The notes under the pieces are model-generated. The model was not told where the DNA came from. It ran no database searches and saw only the letters and a program-made list of their open reading frames with translations. A stretch of DNA of 64,000 nt from Cycas panzhihuaensis (Eukaryota > Cycadophyta): positions 166,105,741 to 166,169,740 of the forward strand of contig CM041465.1 of assembly GCA_023213395.1 (NCBI GenBank), written 5' to 3'. A program made the position numbers and the translations under genes. Position 1 is the first letter of the stretch. Each line of letters opens with the position of its first letter. Shown here piece by piece: positions 32,531 through 45,714 of this stretch.

Positions 32531-35080
32531 TGAAACACTATCCGCGGGGTGGTTCCTACGCTTGGCAAGAAATGGGTTAAGTTAAATGGCAAGGACTCAC
32601 CTCGCAGGGTGTCTGTGCACCGAAGCACCGATTCGGGATCTGCAGAGGTGCCTGGTGGCTTCTAGGTAGCCACATAAGGCAAGGCCTTCCTACCCCTCAT
32701 ATGGCCAGGAAGAGAAGGAGAGAGAGCCTGGCAAGTTGCATCTTCTCAAGTAAGTGAGAAGGCAATAAGTGAGTGAGACACACGTGTAACAGGGCGTCTA
32801 GCTGTAAGCTGGTCAAGAGGGCTAGGTGTGGGTAGTTCTAGCATGAAATGAACCATCTAAATGTAACAGATTGACCGCTAAACAAAAGATACGTAAAGAA
32901 GCAAATGTGCATTCCTTTCTTCTTCTAGTTTCCTATGTGTTCCTTATTATGCAAGCATGTGCACAAAGAATAACACTATAAAGAAAATATGCAAGGATAA
33001 GAAAAATACATGGATCGGCGTCTAAATGGAGTGCTACGCGTCTCTTCACTTCCCACTCCACTCGTTGCATGCGCGAAACCGCTCAGCGATGGTTGCCGTG
33101 AGTAATCGAAGAGGGGCTAGCTTACCTCCCCTTATGCATGCAAAAGTAAACTAGAATAGCAAATAATAGAAAATAACGAAAAGCAACAAATATAGTACTA
33201 ACCTGCAATGGGTTTGTTTCATACATGACTCCATGAATGCGAGATCCTATCCAGTAAACAAGCAAGTTTCTCCCTCTCAGAAGAGGGGCTACAAGGCAGA
33301 TCTAATATATATATCTAAACTTAGAGAAAACAAAATCAAACTAAGCTAAGCATATGCATATTATTTAATAAAATAAATTCCAACAAAGTTTCTGCAAACA
33401 TTTACTTCAACGAATACCTAGAATAAGAGTATAGCCTTAAGATGGCTAACTCACCCACATAAAGTCTCCACTTAGCCTTAGGAAAGGAAAATGAACTTGC
33501 AACAATAGCATAGGGTAGCAAACAACGAGAAGGAAAAAGGTAACTAAAAGGTATGCAGGGACCTCCAGAGAACGAGATACTACGGGCAGCAAATCGTCCA
33601 AGTGGATGGGTTGCAAACGGTGAACCGGCAAGAAGCGGTTTTGGGGCTTACGCGGTCCCCAAAACCAATAGACGAAAATCTAAAACCAGTGTGGCAATGG
33701 GCTGCTAACGTTGGTTTAGATCTGAAAATGAGCCTCCAAATTCCCTAACTTGACTTCTAGAAAGGCACAGAAGGCAAGGGGAAAGAGAATAAGGGATGGA
33801 ACCCTTGGGGAGAAGGATAGCAAGGGGGACTGGCCCGGCCTTCCTCCCTTAAATTCTCTTTATGTTACCTCCCTGCAACAGCTGCCTAAGAGTAGGCTTG
33901 CAAGAATTACTAGGGAAGCCCTATGGTGCCACAAAAAAATAAGAAGAATGATGCTAAATAGGTGTAGCAGTAAGAAGGCACATAGACTAAGAGTTTATTC
34001 ACAAAAGTATAAAGAAATAACATAAATTACAAGGTAAATATAAAAGGTACCTTGTTAGGAGGAGAAGAAGTATGTACCTGCTGGAAAATAGCAGGAAAAA
34101 AATAGCATCCAGTAAAGTTTGGTGGCAGGTTTGGAAGAGGAGACAAATGTGTGAAAAATCCTGTGGGTTAGGGCCTTTTGAAGCTTGTCCTTTGGAAGAT
34201 ATTGGGAAGAATCCTCCTTGCACCTTGAAGACCTACAAACAGATGTTGAGCTTACTGTTCCTGAGCAATAGAGACAGCAACGGTCCCTGGTATAGAGCAG
34301 CAGCTGTGTGTCTTATTCTACAGTAGTTTTCTGTGGAAGATTTTGTAGAGTTTTTTTTGTAAAAAATGAGCTAAGAATCCTTGAAAATGAAGAAGACGTT
34401 TTGTTTTATCACCTGCTCACTGCAAATGAACATTGGGGATCTCAGGACACTTTAAATGCACAGGCGCCACATGGCAGTTCCTCGAAAAAAGCAGAAACTA
34501 TTGCGTGATTTTAAGAAAAAATTTCAAACAGTCATCCCGCAGTAAACTTCGCAGTACCACGGCAAAGATCGTGGTACTGCTAAGTTTACAGCGGTACGAG
34601 ACTGGAAACAAAAAATAAGTAAAAATAAGGGTTTGGAGCTAAATTAAGAGTAAATCAAGTCTAGAACAGCTGGGGGAATACCCAGGTGATGGGCAAGTGA
34701 CCAAGAAAGCAAACTGGGTCTCAACCAAGGATTTAATCAGACTTAGAAGAGACTGCAACATGAACAGGGTGTCGTAAAAAGGGCGAACACGACTGGTTGA
34801 GGCGTCCCGAGGGGTCGTGGAGACGAAGTGGGTGGTTGTACACCATATGGGGTGTAACATTCGCTGAAGAATGCCCCCATTGTGAGTTGTCATAGGCTGA
34901 AAGCGTGCGGTAAGCACATGCAATATGATCAAGCAAAGAAGCAATGCATGCAGGCAAGCATGTGTCAAGCAGTCTGTACTAAATAATCTCAATCAAGCAA
35001 GAGCAGAGAGAAGCGAGAACGTATACCTGAGCTTACCTGAGTTGATGCATCTCGAGTCCATTCCCGGTAGCCAGGAAACA
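32531..35080 (-). repeat. 5' LTR of element B (2550 bp)
   Basis: It is the repeat partner of 18544-21093 with equal length. It begins (minus strand) TGTTTCCTGGC and ends GTTTCA. Differences from the 3' LTR are mainly transitions. It contains the inverted-repeat module at 34542-34589. Confidence 0.93.
34542..34589. repeat. Inverted-repeat module in B 5' LTR
   Basis: The arms GTAAACTT and AAGTTTAC are unchanged relative to the other LTR, while the interior differs at several positions (for example CGTGGTACTG for CGCGATACCG). Confidence 0.78.
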
Positions 35081-35085
35081 TTGTC
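35081..35085. repeat. Target duplication of element B, right copy (TTGTC)
   Basis: TTGTC follows GAAACA of the right LTR and matches 18539-18543. Confidence 0.9.
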
Positions 35086-37722
35086 ATACGAATTTTATTT
35101 CATGTTAGATCATAGAGTTGTGTTGCCTCATCATCCGTGCATTTCATTTGATTTCTATCACCTTGTATAGAATGACAATTACTTATATCATTACCACCTC
35201 TCACCATCCTATCTCCCTTGTCAAAATAGGAGCCTTAGGTATAAATGGGGTAAATGTTTCACCAAAACTTGGCCTTTTGATTTGTATTTGATTTGCATGG
35301 GTAAGTTATGACATGTTTATGTGTAGTTTCATAGAAGATGATTGATGGATTTTGCTTGATCATAGATTAGGCCATATTTTATTGAAGCGATGTATGAATT
35401 TTAATTAATGAAATATGATGAATGATGATGTAACTTGTAATTTTTACTACTATTTATTAATGACATAATCTATGGCATCAAAGTTTTCTTTCATAATAAA
35501 TTTGACCCCATGCTTCCTCTAAAATTTGTTATTTTTTACATTATTTTTTAAGATTTCACCATATTTTATTGTTTGTTATATTTTTGGGCTTGTATTTAAT
35601 GCTTTTCATCTTATTTTGAGTTTATCTACTTGTTGATGGAGCCATTTCCATGATTTAACCCTGATTCAATTTTAGATTTTTATGTTTTTTGATCAATTTT
35701 TATCTCTTCCATTATCACATTTTTGGCACTACCAAAAATATGACCTGTTATGTTTTTAGAATAAAGTCACATTTTTTATAGGTGAAAAATGTGACTAGTC
35801 ATATTGTTTACTGTCATGCAAGAAAAATCAGGTAGTGCACTAAAATTTTATATGTTCCTTCCCAGATTAGGTGGAATTTGATTCTCTTGATGCCCAGAAT
35901 TGATCTCGAGTCTTTGGGGATTGAATATAGAGAAGTTAATAGTGCTTTTGTTCAGTTTTTAGTGTGAATCTTTGGAGTTTTTGGAGATTTTTTTAAGACT
36001 ACTACTATGAGACTGAAACTTGATTCTTTTGAAGACTTTTAGGTGAAATCTTGAAGGAGTTTTATTGTTGTATTACTGCTATTCAACTATTAATAGTTTG
36101 AGTTTCTATTTTCTTGGATCTTCATTAAGTTTTTTTCTTTAAACTTCTTCTAATTTGGTAAGATGTTTCCTATTGTATTTTTTACTTGTTCCATAGTGTT
36201 TTAAAAGTGATTTTAGCGTAGAAACTTTTCTTTTCTTTAGATGATTACTATAGTGATCTGGTATTATTTTTTAACTCTAAATATACACTGAAAGACCAAC
36301 CCTTTGTGGAGTTCCTTAAGGATGGACTAGGGTGGAGTATGGTGATCTCTCCACCATTCATCTAACTATCTCTTCTCACTCTTTTACAACAATCTATATT
36401 TTAGTTAGTTTTCCACTCTCTTTTGGCATTGTTAGGCTCTAGTTTAGCCTCTTTTGGTTGTTGTTTTTTCCTTCTTTGATTTACTTTGAAGGAAAGTTTG
36501 TAAAAGAAAATTAATCAGCTAAAAAGAATATTGTCATTCTGAGGCATTTATTACAATAGGAAAGAAGTTGTTTTTCTCTTAACTTTGTGGTTTCATTGAT
36601 TTTCACTTTCAAGTTTGTTGCTTTATCTTTTAAGAGAAAAGTTGAGAATATTTTATAGTAAAAACATCTCTAATTTTTTAGTTTTGTAAAGAGTTCAAAG
36701 ATCCTTTTGGAGCTTTTACTACTCTAATTGTGATAGAACCATTAGAACTAGTTTTTCATATAAATGTTATTATTTAGATTTGTGGTTTGCTTATCATCTC
36801 ATAGGTCTAAAAATTATCAAAAAACAATAGTAGTATCTTTTAAGAATCTCTTTTCTTTATGCATCATTCATCACCTTTTTTTCAAAGAATTGGTTGCATG
36901 CATGAAGGATGAAGTATGTTGACTAGTTTTGCATGTCGATTAGCTTCTTTAAAAAGCTTACATAAAAATTATATAGTGAGTTTCAGATTTTGGTAGCATC
37001 ATTCCTTTTTAAAATGAAGCATGCATACTGCATATAAGAGGGTTATTTCATAGTTGCATGTGCATTTTTTATTTGAAAAAAAAAAAAGAGAACAAAAAGA
37101 AAAGAAGAAAACTTGCATGCATTGTTTCTAATTTATTTGCTTTTGATGTAAAAAATAAAAAATAAAATAATATATGTGGGTTTGATCTTTTAGTCTCTTT
37201 GATTGCATAGATTTGTCTTATTTTCTTGGTTTTGTTTCTTTATTGTTATTATATTAAAATCCAAAAAAAAAGAAATAAAAGGAATAAAAAGCAAAGGGAG
37301 AATAGAACTCAAAGAACAAACAAATAAATTAAATACAAATTAAGGCAAGAAACAAGAATAAGATGAACCACCTTTCCATTGGCTTACCCTCTCCCACATC
37401 TAAGTAAAATCCAAAAGGTTAAAAGGAGTACACAAGAGAAATCCCTAGGAAAGACATCAAGGAAATTATCAGTGTGGCTCTAAACTTAGAACTCCTTCAT
37501 CAAGTTGTGTAGGTTAGTGGATTCTATTACCCCATTTCGTATCCATGCCTTTTATTATATCCATTCACACTTCATTAGATGATACTACTAGGTGAAGACT
37601 CCTCCTTAGGAGTTAGGAAAAGATGATCCCTTAGGTCTTCTTGAACTTCGTGTCTACCAATTTTAATTGAAATAAGAATGAAGAGATAATAAATTTAGGT
37701 CCTCTTAAGAATGCCCATACTA
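35086..37722 (+). repeat. 3' LTR of A-fwd, second part
   Basis: It continues the A LTR after element B. It is an inverted repeat of 41047-43690, and from about 36130 a direct repeat of 1-1576. It ends at CATACTA, matching TATACCA in the 5' LTR. Immediately right of it lies copia D in a different reading direction. It includes short words such as ATAGGTGAAAAATGTGAC (35780-35797) that also occur in the 2.2-kb block at 17095-17130. Confidence 0.82.
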
Positions 37723-40700
37723 GGTAGGACCATCTTGTTTTAACTAAAGATCATATAATAGATAACATAGCCAAACTATTTCATATGTGCTTGATACTAT
37801 TACCTTATACTATATTTCTACTATAAATAATGAGATGGTATTCTACCTTTTGGTACTCCATGCAATAGCTACTGAACCTAAATAGAAGTGGATTTTCTAT
37901 GATCAATATCACCTACCCAATCAAAATATGTATACCTAATTCATCTAAACTTTAGTGAAGGTTTGTAATGTAGCCTATAGTCTATCATGCCCTTTAGATA
38001 TTGTAGAATACATTTAACTACTTGACAATGGGTAGATTTAGGATCTTGCATAAATCTCAATACAACACTAATCGTATGCATGATATTAGATTGTGTTGAT
38101 GTCAAATATATTAGGCTTCTAACTAACTATCTATATAGTGTAGGATCCAGTGGTGTAGAATCATCAAGTTTGGATAGTTTGATACTAATTTCTGGTGGTG
38201 TGAATAAAGCTTTATAATCACTCATCTTAAACTTTTAGAGTAAGTCTAAGGTATATTTCCTTTGATAGATAAAGATATCATTATCATCTTTCTAAACTTC
38301 TAATTCTAAGAAGTAATACATCAACCCCAAGTTTGTCATTCCAAACTCTTTGCACATATCATCATTGAATTTTTGAGAAAGATAAGAGTCATTTCCTATA
38401 TAGATAAGATTGTCAATATAAAGTCCCATAATTAATGTGGAATCTACCTCAATTTTAACATACAAATTTGGATCTGATTGAGTTCTTTGTTTATCCTAGA
38501 GTACCATGCTCTAGGTGCTTGTTTTAAACCACAAGGTGTCTTTTTAAGCTTATATACTTTATTTTCTTCTCCCTTAACTTTAAAACCTTTTAGTTGGTGT
38601 ACATATATGTCATTTTCAATGTATCAATTAAGAAAAGCACTTTTAATATCCATTTGATGAATATCGCAGCCTTTATGGGTAGCTAAACTCAACATCATAT
38701 GAATGGTCTCCATCTGAGCAACAGAAGTAAAAGTTTCACTATAATCTATGCCTTCTCTTTGGATATATCCTTTAGCAACAAGTCTAGCTTTGTGTTTGTT
38801 AATAGATCCATCATATCTAAATTTGGTCTTATAGACCCATTTGGTTCCAATGGTTGTTTTATTAGGAGGAAGGTCAATAAGTTCCCATGTCTCATTTTTT
38901 ACTATAGAATTGTATTCCTCTTCCATAACTTATCTCCATTCATCATGAGTATCAGCCTCTTCAAAGGTGTGAGGCTCATGGACTATTATTGCTTGACTCA
39001 GAAGGGCAAAGTTAACCTAATGTGAGTGAGTAGATCTCTTATCAAAGTTATTATCCAATATGTTATCCAAATCATGACTTCTTTAAACCCATTTGGAAAA
39101 CCTTTAAGGTTGCGTGGAGGTTCCCTCACTACTTGGCCTTGATACACTAACATTTTTCCTTGAATCCTATCTAGGTGGCATATATATGGACCTAGAAGAT
39201 GAGTCAAAGTCTATCATAACATTCTTACCTTTGTCTTAGATATAATCTGAGTGAAATAGTCATCCTCTTTAAACACATCTCTACTAACTATAACATTTCT
39301 TTCTTTGGGATCATACAGCTTATATGATTTTGGCATATCATTATACTTAATAAATATGCACTTAGTGCTCTTCTCATTAAGTTTAGTCATCTTTTGTTTT
39401 AGAACATGGGCATAGGCTAGGCATCCAAAGATTGTTAAATGATAAATTCTCAGTTTATAACTAATTTGCACTTCTTCAGGTGTCATCCACCTAAGAGCCT
39501 TGGTGGTGTACCTATTTAGGAGGTAAATTGTAGTGTGGTCAGCTTCTACCCAAAATTTGTATCCCAATTTCTTGTCTTTTAGCATGTACCTAGCCATCTC
39601 AACTATGGTGCAAATTTTTCATTCAATAATCTCATTTTGTTGTGGAGTATAGGGGTTGGTGTATTTCCTTCTAATTCCATGATATATACACTAAACATTA
39701 AATTCATTAGAAATAAACTCTCCCCCATTATTTAATCTTAGGAAAAATATCTTATATCTACTTTGCTTTTCCACAAAGGTTTTGAAGTCTACAAAGCATT
39801 GAAAAGAATCCGACTTAAATTTTAGGAAATAGACCCATGTTTTTCTTATATAATCATTAATGAAGTTGAGAAAATATTTTACATTGACTAGTGATGGGAT
39901 GTCTATTAGACCATAAAGATTTGTCTAAATTAAATGAAGTAGCCTTTTTACTCTATAACTTCCATCAAGAAAACTATCTCTATGTTGCTTTCCTAGGAGG
40001 CAACCCTCACAAATATTCTTGTCATCTTCAATTTGTGGTAATCCTTCAACCATGTTCATTCTCTTCATAAGATCTAAGATTCTATAGTTTAGGTGGTCAA
40101 ATCTTTTATGCCATATGTTGCTATCTAATTTGATTATTATCTTCAATGTATAGTTATTTAAAGGAGTTAAAACTAACTTGAAAAGTCTATCTTTAGTCAT
40201 TTTTCCTTTTGTAACAACCACATTATTATTCCTTTTATCCTTGATAGTGCATTCACTATTATTAAATATGACCTTATAGTCATTTTCCATCATCTGTCTT
40301 ACTAATACAATATTTTTCTTAAGAGCTAGAACATGTAGAACATCATCAAGGCATCTATTTTCACTTAAGTCTATTATGATGATAACTTTGCCCCTTCTAG
40401 TAGATTCATATGATATATCATCACCAAACATGATTAAGCTCTTCCTAGTCCTATCAATAATTTGAAATATTTCTTCTTTATGAGTTATATGTGTAGAGTA
40501 ACTAGATTCAATATACCAACAATCTTCTTCCTTCTAATGGGTAATAAAGCCTAATAAGAATAGATAATCATTTTCTCTAGTTTTAATAACTGCATTAGTA
40601 CTACCCCTTATAGGAGGGCCATTCTTATCAAAGCACCTATATTTAGTATATCCAACTTTGGAGAAAGATATATAATGAATTGAATCCCTTCCTCTTTAAC

Positions 40701-40750
40701 TAAGACTCCTACTTCTATGGTTTCTTTTATTAATGGAGGATGTCCTTCCC
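37723..40750 (-). pseudogene. Copia D gag C-terminus, protease, integrase, RT, RNase H
   Basis: From the right: a Gln/Arg-rich gag tail (41000-40780), a knuckle-like VGYTKYRCFDKNGPP with lost cysteines (about 40660) and a protease reading CWYIESSYSTHIT where WxxDSGxxxHMT is usual. Next come the pre-integrase region (40431-39925, WHKRFDHLNY and ICEGCLLGKQHR) and the integrase C-terminal part (39597-39214, LKIRIYHLTIFGCLAYAHV-like). RT starts at 38926 with NETWELIDLPPNKTTIGTKWV, KARLVAKGY and MDIKSAFLN; its catalytic motif is LYIDNL, with the second Asp replaced by Asn. RNase H is cut off in the middle at 37723. Several frameshifts and stops make it dead. Confidence 0.78.
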
Positions 40751-41046
40751 ATTTCTAATTGTAGAACCTAGTTATCTCTTTGTCTATTGCTTAGATAATT
40801 GAAGTTGGGCCTTCAAAAATTGTTATAACCTTTGTAATTTTGATGGCATTGGATTGGTTCTTGATATCTCTCTTGACTTTGATATCTTTGTTAACTAGGA
40901 TATCTTTGATTAGCTCCTTGATTCCTTTAGTGGGGAGCTTGGTATCTAGGTTGATGCTCTTAGTGTGTCTCTTGTCTAGGAATTTTATCTCTCCCCCTTA
41001 GGATTAGTTCCTTAATCTTGAGCTTTCAGTTTAGGCATTAGGTATG
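37723..41046 (-). mobile_element. Copia element D, middle part only
   Basis: This copia pol segment on the minus strand is bounded on both sides by A LTR ends in opposite orientation, with no LTR of its own in view. It starts inside gag (right side) and stops inside RNase H (left side). The simplest reading is that both A copies inserted into D, one in its RNase H and one in its gag, so that the ends of D lie outside the window. Confidence 0.75.
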
Positions 41047-43729
41047 TGCATAGGGGGATCTAAACTTAATATCTTTTGATACCTTTTTGCAATTAAAACT
41101 AGGAGACATGAAGTTCAAAAAGACCTAAGGGACCATCTTTTCCCAACTCCTAAGGAGAAGTCTTCACCTAGTAGTGTTGTCTAATGAAGTGTGAAAGGAT
41201 ATGATGAAAGGTATGGATATGAAATGGGGTGATAAAATCCACTAACCTATACAACTTGATGAAGGAGTTCTAAGTTCAGAACTACACTAATAATATCCTC
41301 AATGTCCTTCCTAGGGATTCCTCTAATGTAATCCTATTAACCTTTTGAGTTATACTTGGATGTGAGAGAGGGTAAGCTAATGGAAAGGTGGTTTGTCTTG
41401 TTTTGTTTCTTGTCTTGGTTTGTGTTCACTTTGTTTTTCTTCCTCTTTCTTGTCTTTTCCTTGTGTATGATAATTATGATGTTTATAGTCACTTTATATT
41501 CCTTTGTATTTTGTTGTTCTTTATAGATTTTGATATGATAGCAAAGAGACAAAACTAAGAGAGCAAGATAAATCTATGTAACCAAAGAGACTACAAGATT
41601 AAACTCACATAAACTTTTTTTATGTTTTTTTTTTTTTTGTTAAATCAAAAGCAAAAAAACTAGAAATAATACATGTAAGTTCTCTATTATTATTATTTTT
41701 AATTTTTTTTTTTAAATGAAAGATGAACATGCAACCATGAAATAGCCTTCCTATATGCAATATACGCACTTTACTTCAAAAAGAATGATGCTACCAAAAT
41801 CTAAAATTCACTATATGATCTTTATATAAGTTTTAAAAGAAATTAATTAACATGCAAAACTAGTCAACATAATTCATCGTTCATGCATGCAACCAATTCT
41901 TTAAAAGGGTGATGAATAATGCACAAAAAAAGAGATTATTAAAAGATACTACTACTTTTTTCTAATAATTTTTAGACCTATGAGATGATAAATAGACCAC
42001 AATTTTGAATAATAACATTCACATGAAACCAGTCCCAATGGTTCTATCATAATTGGAGTAGTAAGAGCCCCAAAATGATCTTTGAACCCTTTGAAAAACT
42101 GAAAAATTAGAGATATTTTATCATGTAACATTCTCAACTTTTCATTCCCAAGATAAAGAAGCCAACTTGAAAATAAAAGTGAATGCAACCACAAGAATAT
42201 AAGAGAAAGAATTTCTTTCATATTGTGAAGAATGCCTTAGAATGACTAGACTTTCTTTCAACTGACCAACTCTTCCATAAACTTTCCTTTAAAACAAATC
42301 AAAGAAGGAAAAAACAACAATTAAAAGAGGCCAAATTAGAGCCCAACAATACCAAGATAGAGTAGCAAACCAACTGAAATACAAACTACTATAAGAGAGT
42401 GGGAAGGGATAGCTAGATATATGGTGGAGAGATGACCATGCTCCACCCTAGTCTACCCTTAAGGAACCGTACAAAGGGATAACCTTTCTATGTATATTTC
42501 AATATATAAAAATAATATAAGAGTACTACAATAATCATCCGAAGAAAGGAAGATTTTCTAAGCCAAAATCACCTTTAAAACACTATGAAACAAGTTAGAA
42601 ATATAGTAGGAAAGATCATACCAAATTAGAAGAAGTTTGAAGCATAAAACTTGATGAAGATCTAAGAAAATAGAAACTTAGACCATCAATAGTCGAATAG
42701 CAGCAACACAACAATAAAACTCCTTCAATATTTCACCCAAAAGTCTTCAAAGATCAAGTTTCAATCTCACAGTAGTAACCTTCAAGAAATCTACACAAAT
42801 CCAAAAATTCACACATAAAACTTAGTAAAATCTCTACTAACTTCTCTACTTTAAACCACACAAGACTCAAGAGTAATTTTGGGTATTGAGAGAATCAAAT
42901 TCCATTGAATCTGGGTGGCGACATAAAAATTTTTATCAGACTACTCGAGTTTTTCTTGCATGATAATGAAAAACATGATTGGTCACATTTTTCACCTACT
43001 AAAAATATGATTTTATTCTAAAAACGCGATAGGTCATGTTTTTGGTAGCACCAAAATCATGATAATAGTAGAGTCAAAAATTAATAAAAAATATAAAAAA
43101 CTAGTATCAAATGAGCATCTAATCATAAAAATGGCTTCATTAACGAATAGGTAAGCCCAGAATTAGGTGAAACGCATTAAATACAAGTCTAAAATAACCA
43201 ACAATAAAATTTAGGTGAAATCTTGAAAAAAATGTAAAAATGACAAGTTTTAAAGGAAAATGTAAGGTTAAATTAATCATGAAAGAAAATTTGGTATCAT
43301 AGTTTACATCATCAGCATATAGTAGCAAAAATACAAGTCATATCAACATCTCTAACTATACTTCATTAATTAAACTTCATACATCAATTCAATAAAACAT
43401 GGCTTAATTTATCATCAAATAAAATTCATCAATCATCTTCAATAAAATCATATACAATATATCATAATTTACTAATATAAGCCAAATACAAACCCAAGGG
43501 CCAGGTTTTGGTGAAACATTTTCCCCCTTAACACCTAAGGCTCCTATTCTAGAGAGAGCGATAGGATGGTGGAAGGTGGTAATGATATAAGTGATTGTTG
43601 CTCTGGTTAAAGCGATGGGAACCAAGCAAAGTAAATCAATGATGGGGTAACATAATTCTATAACCTAGTATGAAATGAAATTTATGTAATAATAAGATCC
43701 AACAAAGTTCCTATTAGTGACTCTACCCA

Positions 43730-44580
43730 AAAAGGTTGGGTGTCTCCTACTAAGACAACATTATTTACACCTCTTGCCGAAAAGGACTAGGCACTTGTCA
43801 TCATAAAAATGCTATAAAAAAAGACTAGGTATCAATCCAAACCAAAGGCATGCCTAAGAGTATTGGATATTCATCACTAAAACATCACTACATTCATCCT
43901 TTTTACCCAAAAGGACTAGGCATCTAATGTAACCAAACACCTACCTAGTGCCCACAAACTAGATGGGGCTTTACTACCATACAACATGCCCATAAACTGG
44001 ATGGGACTTTCACTATCAAATACCCACAAACTAGATGGCACTTCATCACTAAACAAACACTACCTATTGCCCATAAACTAGATGGGACTTTACTATACAT
44101 CAAGTCATAGTTTATCTCTCATTAACCATGCATTAGAGGGAAATCTTTTTGTTAGAGAAAAAAGGATAGACTGCCATAGTTTACCAGCTCACTAATAGGT
44201 GACTTTTCAGAGCAAACTTATCATAGATTAACCTTATTAATGGGGATGAGGGATTTCAGAGGTTTATTATCTTAGTTTGGCCTCATTAACAATCAAATTT
44301 GGAGGGTTCCCTATCATAGTTTAGACTTGTTAACTGGTAGGAGGGCCTGAGAGCATCAATCATGTCATAGTTTTAGCTCATCAATAGGTAGAAGAAGGTT
44401 TGAAGCTAAAACATATCATAGTTTAGGCTCATCAATAGGTAAAAGCAAAGCTTGAAGCATTAATCCTATCATAGTTTAGACTTCTTAGTAGGTGAAAGAA
44501 GGCTCAGAGTATTAATCCTATCATAGTTTAGACTTATTAACAGGTGAAAGAAGGCTCAGAGTAACAATCCCTTAGACATA
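43730..44580 (-). repeat. Tandem arrays of the A-rev LTR
   Basis: The left part (43730-44110) holds CCCAAAAGGACTAGGCA-type units and 'gcccataaactagatgggactt' units. The right part (44110-44580) holds 'tcatagtttaggctcatcaataggt' units at about 60-bp spacing. Both are the inverted equivalents of 17738-18510 in A-fwd. Confidence 0.75.
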
Positions 44581-45007
44581 AAGATCAAAAATTAGCATGT
44601 GAGATAGAATCTAATGATAAATTATATCTCTAAAGGGAAGAAAGAGCTCTAATAATCACTATTACACAATAAAATAATAATTTAGCTTTACCAAAGCAAA
44701 CATGTATATTCTTGGACATTTTGATGTTGATTTGGTAAGAATAGTGCTTAAAAAGGGATATGTTTTGCTTTGATAAACTCCATGGGTACTAAAGAGGATT
44801 CAGTAAAGAGAAATCAAGATAAGGGCCTCTCTATATGTAAGAAAAGGGACAAGAAAGGGTTTCATTTTCATGCATGAGAGGAGGAGAAAAGAGAGACCCA
44901 GAGGCTATTGCCTCATTTTCTAGAGTGATTACAAGCTCTTTCTAGCAGGAGACTAACTTTATAAGATCCTGATCATTGAGATGGAGTAGAGAGCTAGGTA
45001 CTCGGTG

Positions 45008-45058
45008 AGTGAAATATGATATATCTATATATATATATATATATATATAGATATATTT
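45008..45058. repeat. TA-rich palindromic tract at LTR break
   Basis: ATATATCTATATA...TATAGATATAT reads nearly the same on both strands. It sits exactly where A-fwd has 2.2 kb of extra sequence (15083-17265). Confidence 0.8.
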
Positions 45059-45509
45059 GTTATTTTATAGTTATACACTTTTCTTTTCTTTTTTTTGTCA
45101 TACTATATTCATGGTAGTTTATACTCATTCTAAAGTAGAGATGGTTTAGGAAAGAAAAGATTTCAAGAAAGAATGAAAACTAGAAGATAAAAAAAAGATC
45201 GAAAGGGGGTAAGTGAAAGGTTTACTTACTCTATTTTCATAAAACTTAAAACTATCTAGAACTAAATGGTAATAAGTTTATAAAAGTAGAATATAGAGTG
45301 ATATGAATCTCCTAAAAGGAAACTCATATAACTCACATCATACTCCTGATAGATTATATAAACATAGGATAATCCCACACTTATTTAATATATCATAAAC
45401 AAAGCAAGTTTCTTACCAAATGAAACTAATCTCACTTAATAAACAACTAACTATCTGAGTATACTAGATTCCTCATTAGCTCCTTCTGAGGGAAAGAAGC
45501 TTTTAAGAA

Positions 45510-45525
45510 CTTAACCCCTCCCAAG
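45510..45525 (-). promoter_or_regulatory. Polypurine tract of A-rev
   Basis: On the minus strand CTTGGGAGGGGTTAAG directly precedes the LTR, as in A-fwd (14633-14647). Confidence 0.65.
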
Positions 45526-45714
45526 ATTCTCCATAGCCCAAGATTTCCACGTGGGTCTAGCCCTTTCACATATCTCATTTCAATCTCATACCTATCACCA
45601 CAATCTTCCAACTACCCTAATCTATAATCTCTCTAAACTAATAGTTTATACTCATCATAGAATGGTAGTTTATACTTATTTTGGAATGGGATGCCCCTAA
45701 CTAAAAGAAGTAAG

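Larger units (their letters stand above)
18544..35080 (-). mobile_element. Gypsy element B (dual-RNase H Tat type), full length, 16,537 bp
   Basis: This is a complete retrotransposon on the minus strand with two 2550-bp LTRs and target duplication TTGTC. Reading the minus strand: 5' LTR (35080-32531), primer site, gag, protease, RT, RNase H, integrase (to 25691), a spacer with an antisense gene (plus strand, 22445-~25040), aRH (21918-21496), polypurine tract and 3' LTR (21093-18544). The LTRs end in the inverted pair TGTTTC/GAAACA, although the outer left end has decayed to TAAAAT. The LTRs differ by several percent by eye, so it is not recent. It is more GC-rich than its surroundings. Confidence 0.92.
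1..37722 (+). mobile_element. Gypsy element A-fwd (Tat/Ogre-like), 5'-truncated by window edge, heavily interrupted
   Basis: This is a Ty3/gypsy retrotransposon on the plus strand, assembled from pieces separated by younger insertions. In order they are the end of the 5' LTR, a primer-binding site, gag, protease, the C-terminal part of integrase, an archaeal-like RNase H, a polypurine tract and a very long 3' LTR split by element B. Sequence 1-1576 is repeated directly at about 36130-37722 and inverted at 41047-42660, which identifies it as LTR. Reverse transcriptase, the first RNase H and the integrase N-terminus are not found, so this copy is internally deleted as well as interrupted. Placement in the Tat/Ogre group rests on the additional RNase H and the length of the LTR; the exact sub-lineage is not decided. 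Confidence 0.8.
41047..45509 (-). repeat. 3' LTR of gypsy element A-rev (4463 bp)
   Basis: It is inverted and colinear with the A-fwd LTR. It begins (plus strand) TGCATAGGGGG and ends just before a polypurine tract. Compared with A-fwd it lacks the 2.2-kb PMD-like block; the break lies near 45000-45060, which is a TA-rich palindromic tract. It carries the same two tandem arrays (43730-44580). It is non-coding. Confidence 0.82.

Noticed and set aside
33750-34618. Short open frames in the B LTRs (also at 20085-20521)
   Set aside because: They occur in both LTRs but have no domain; similarity between copies is explained by LTR duplication.
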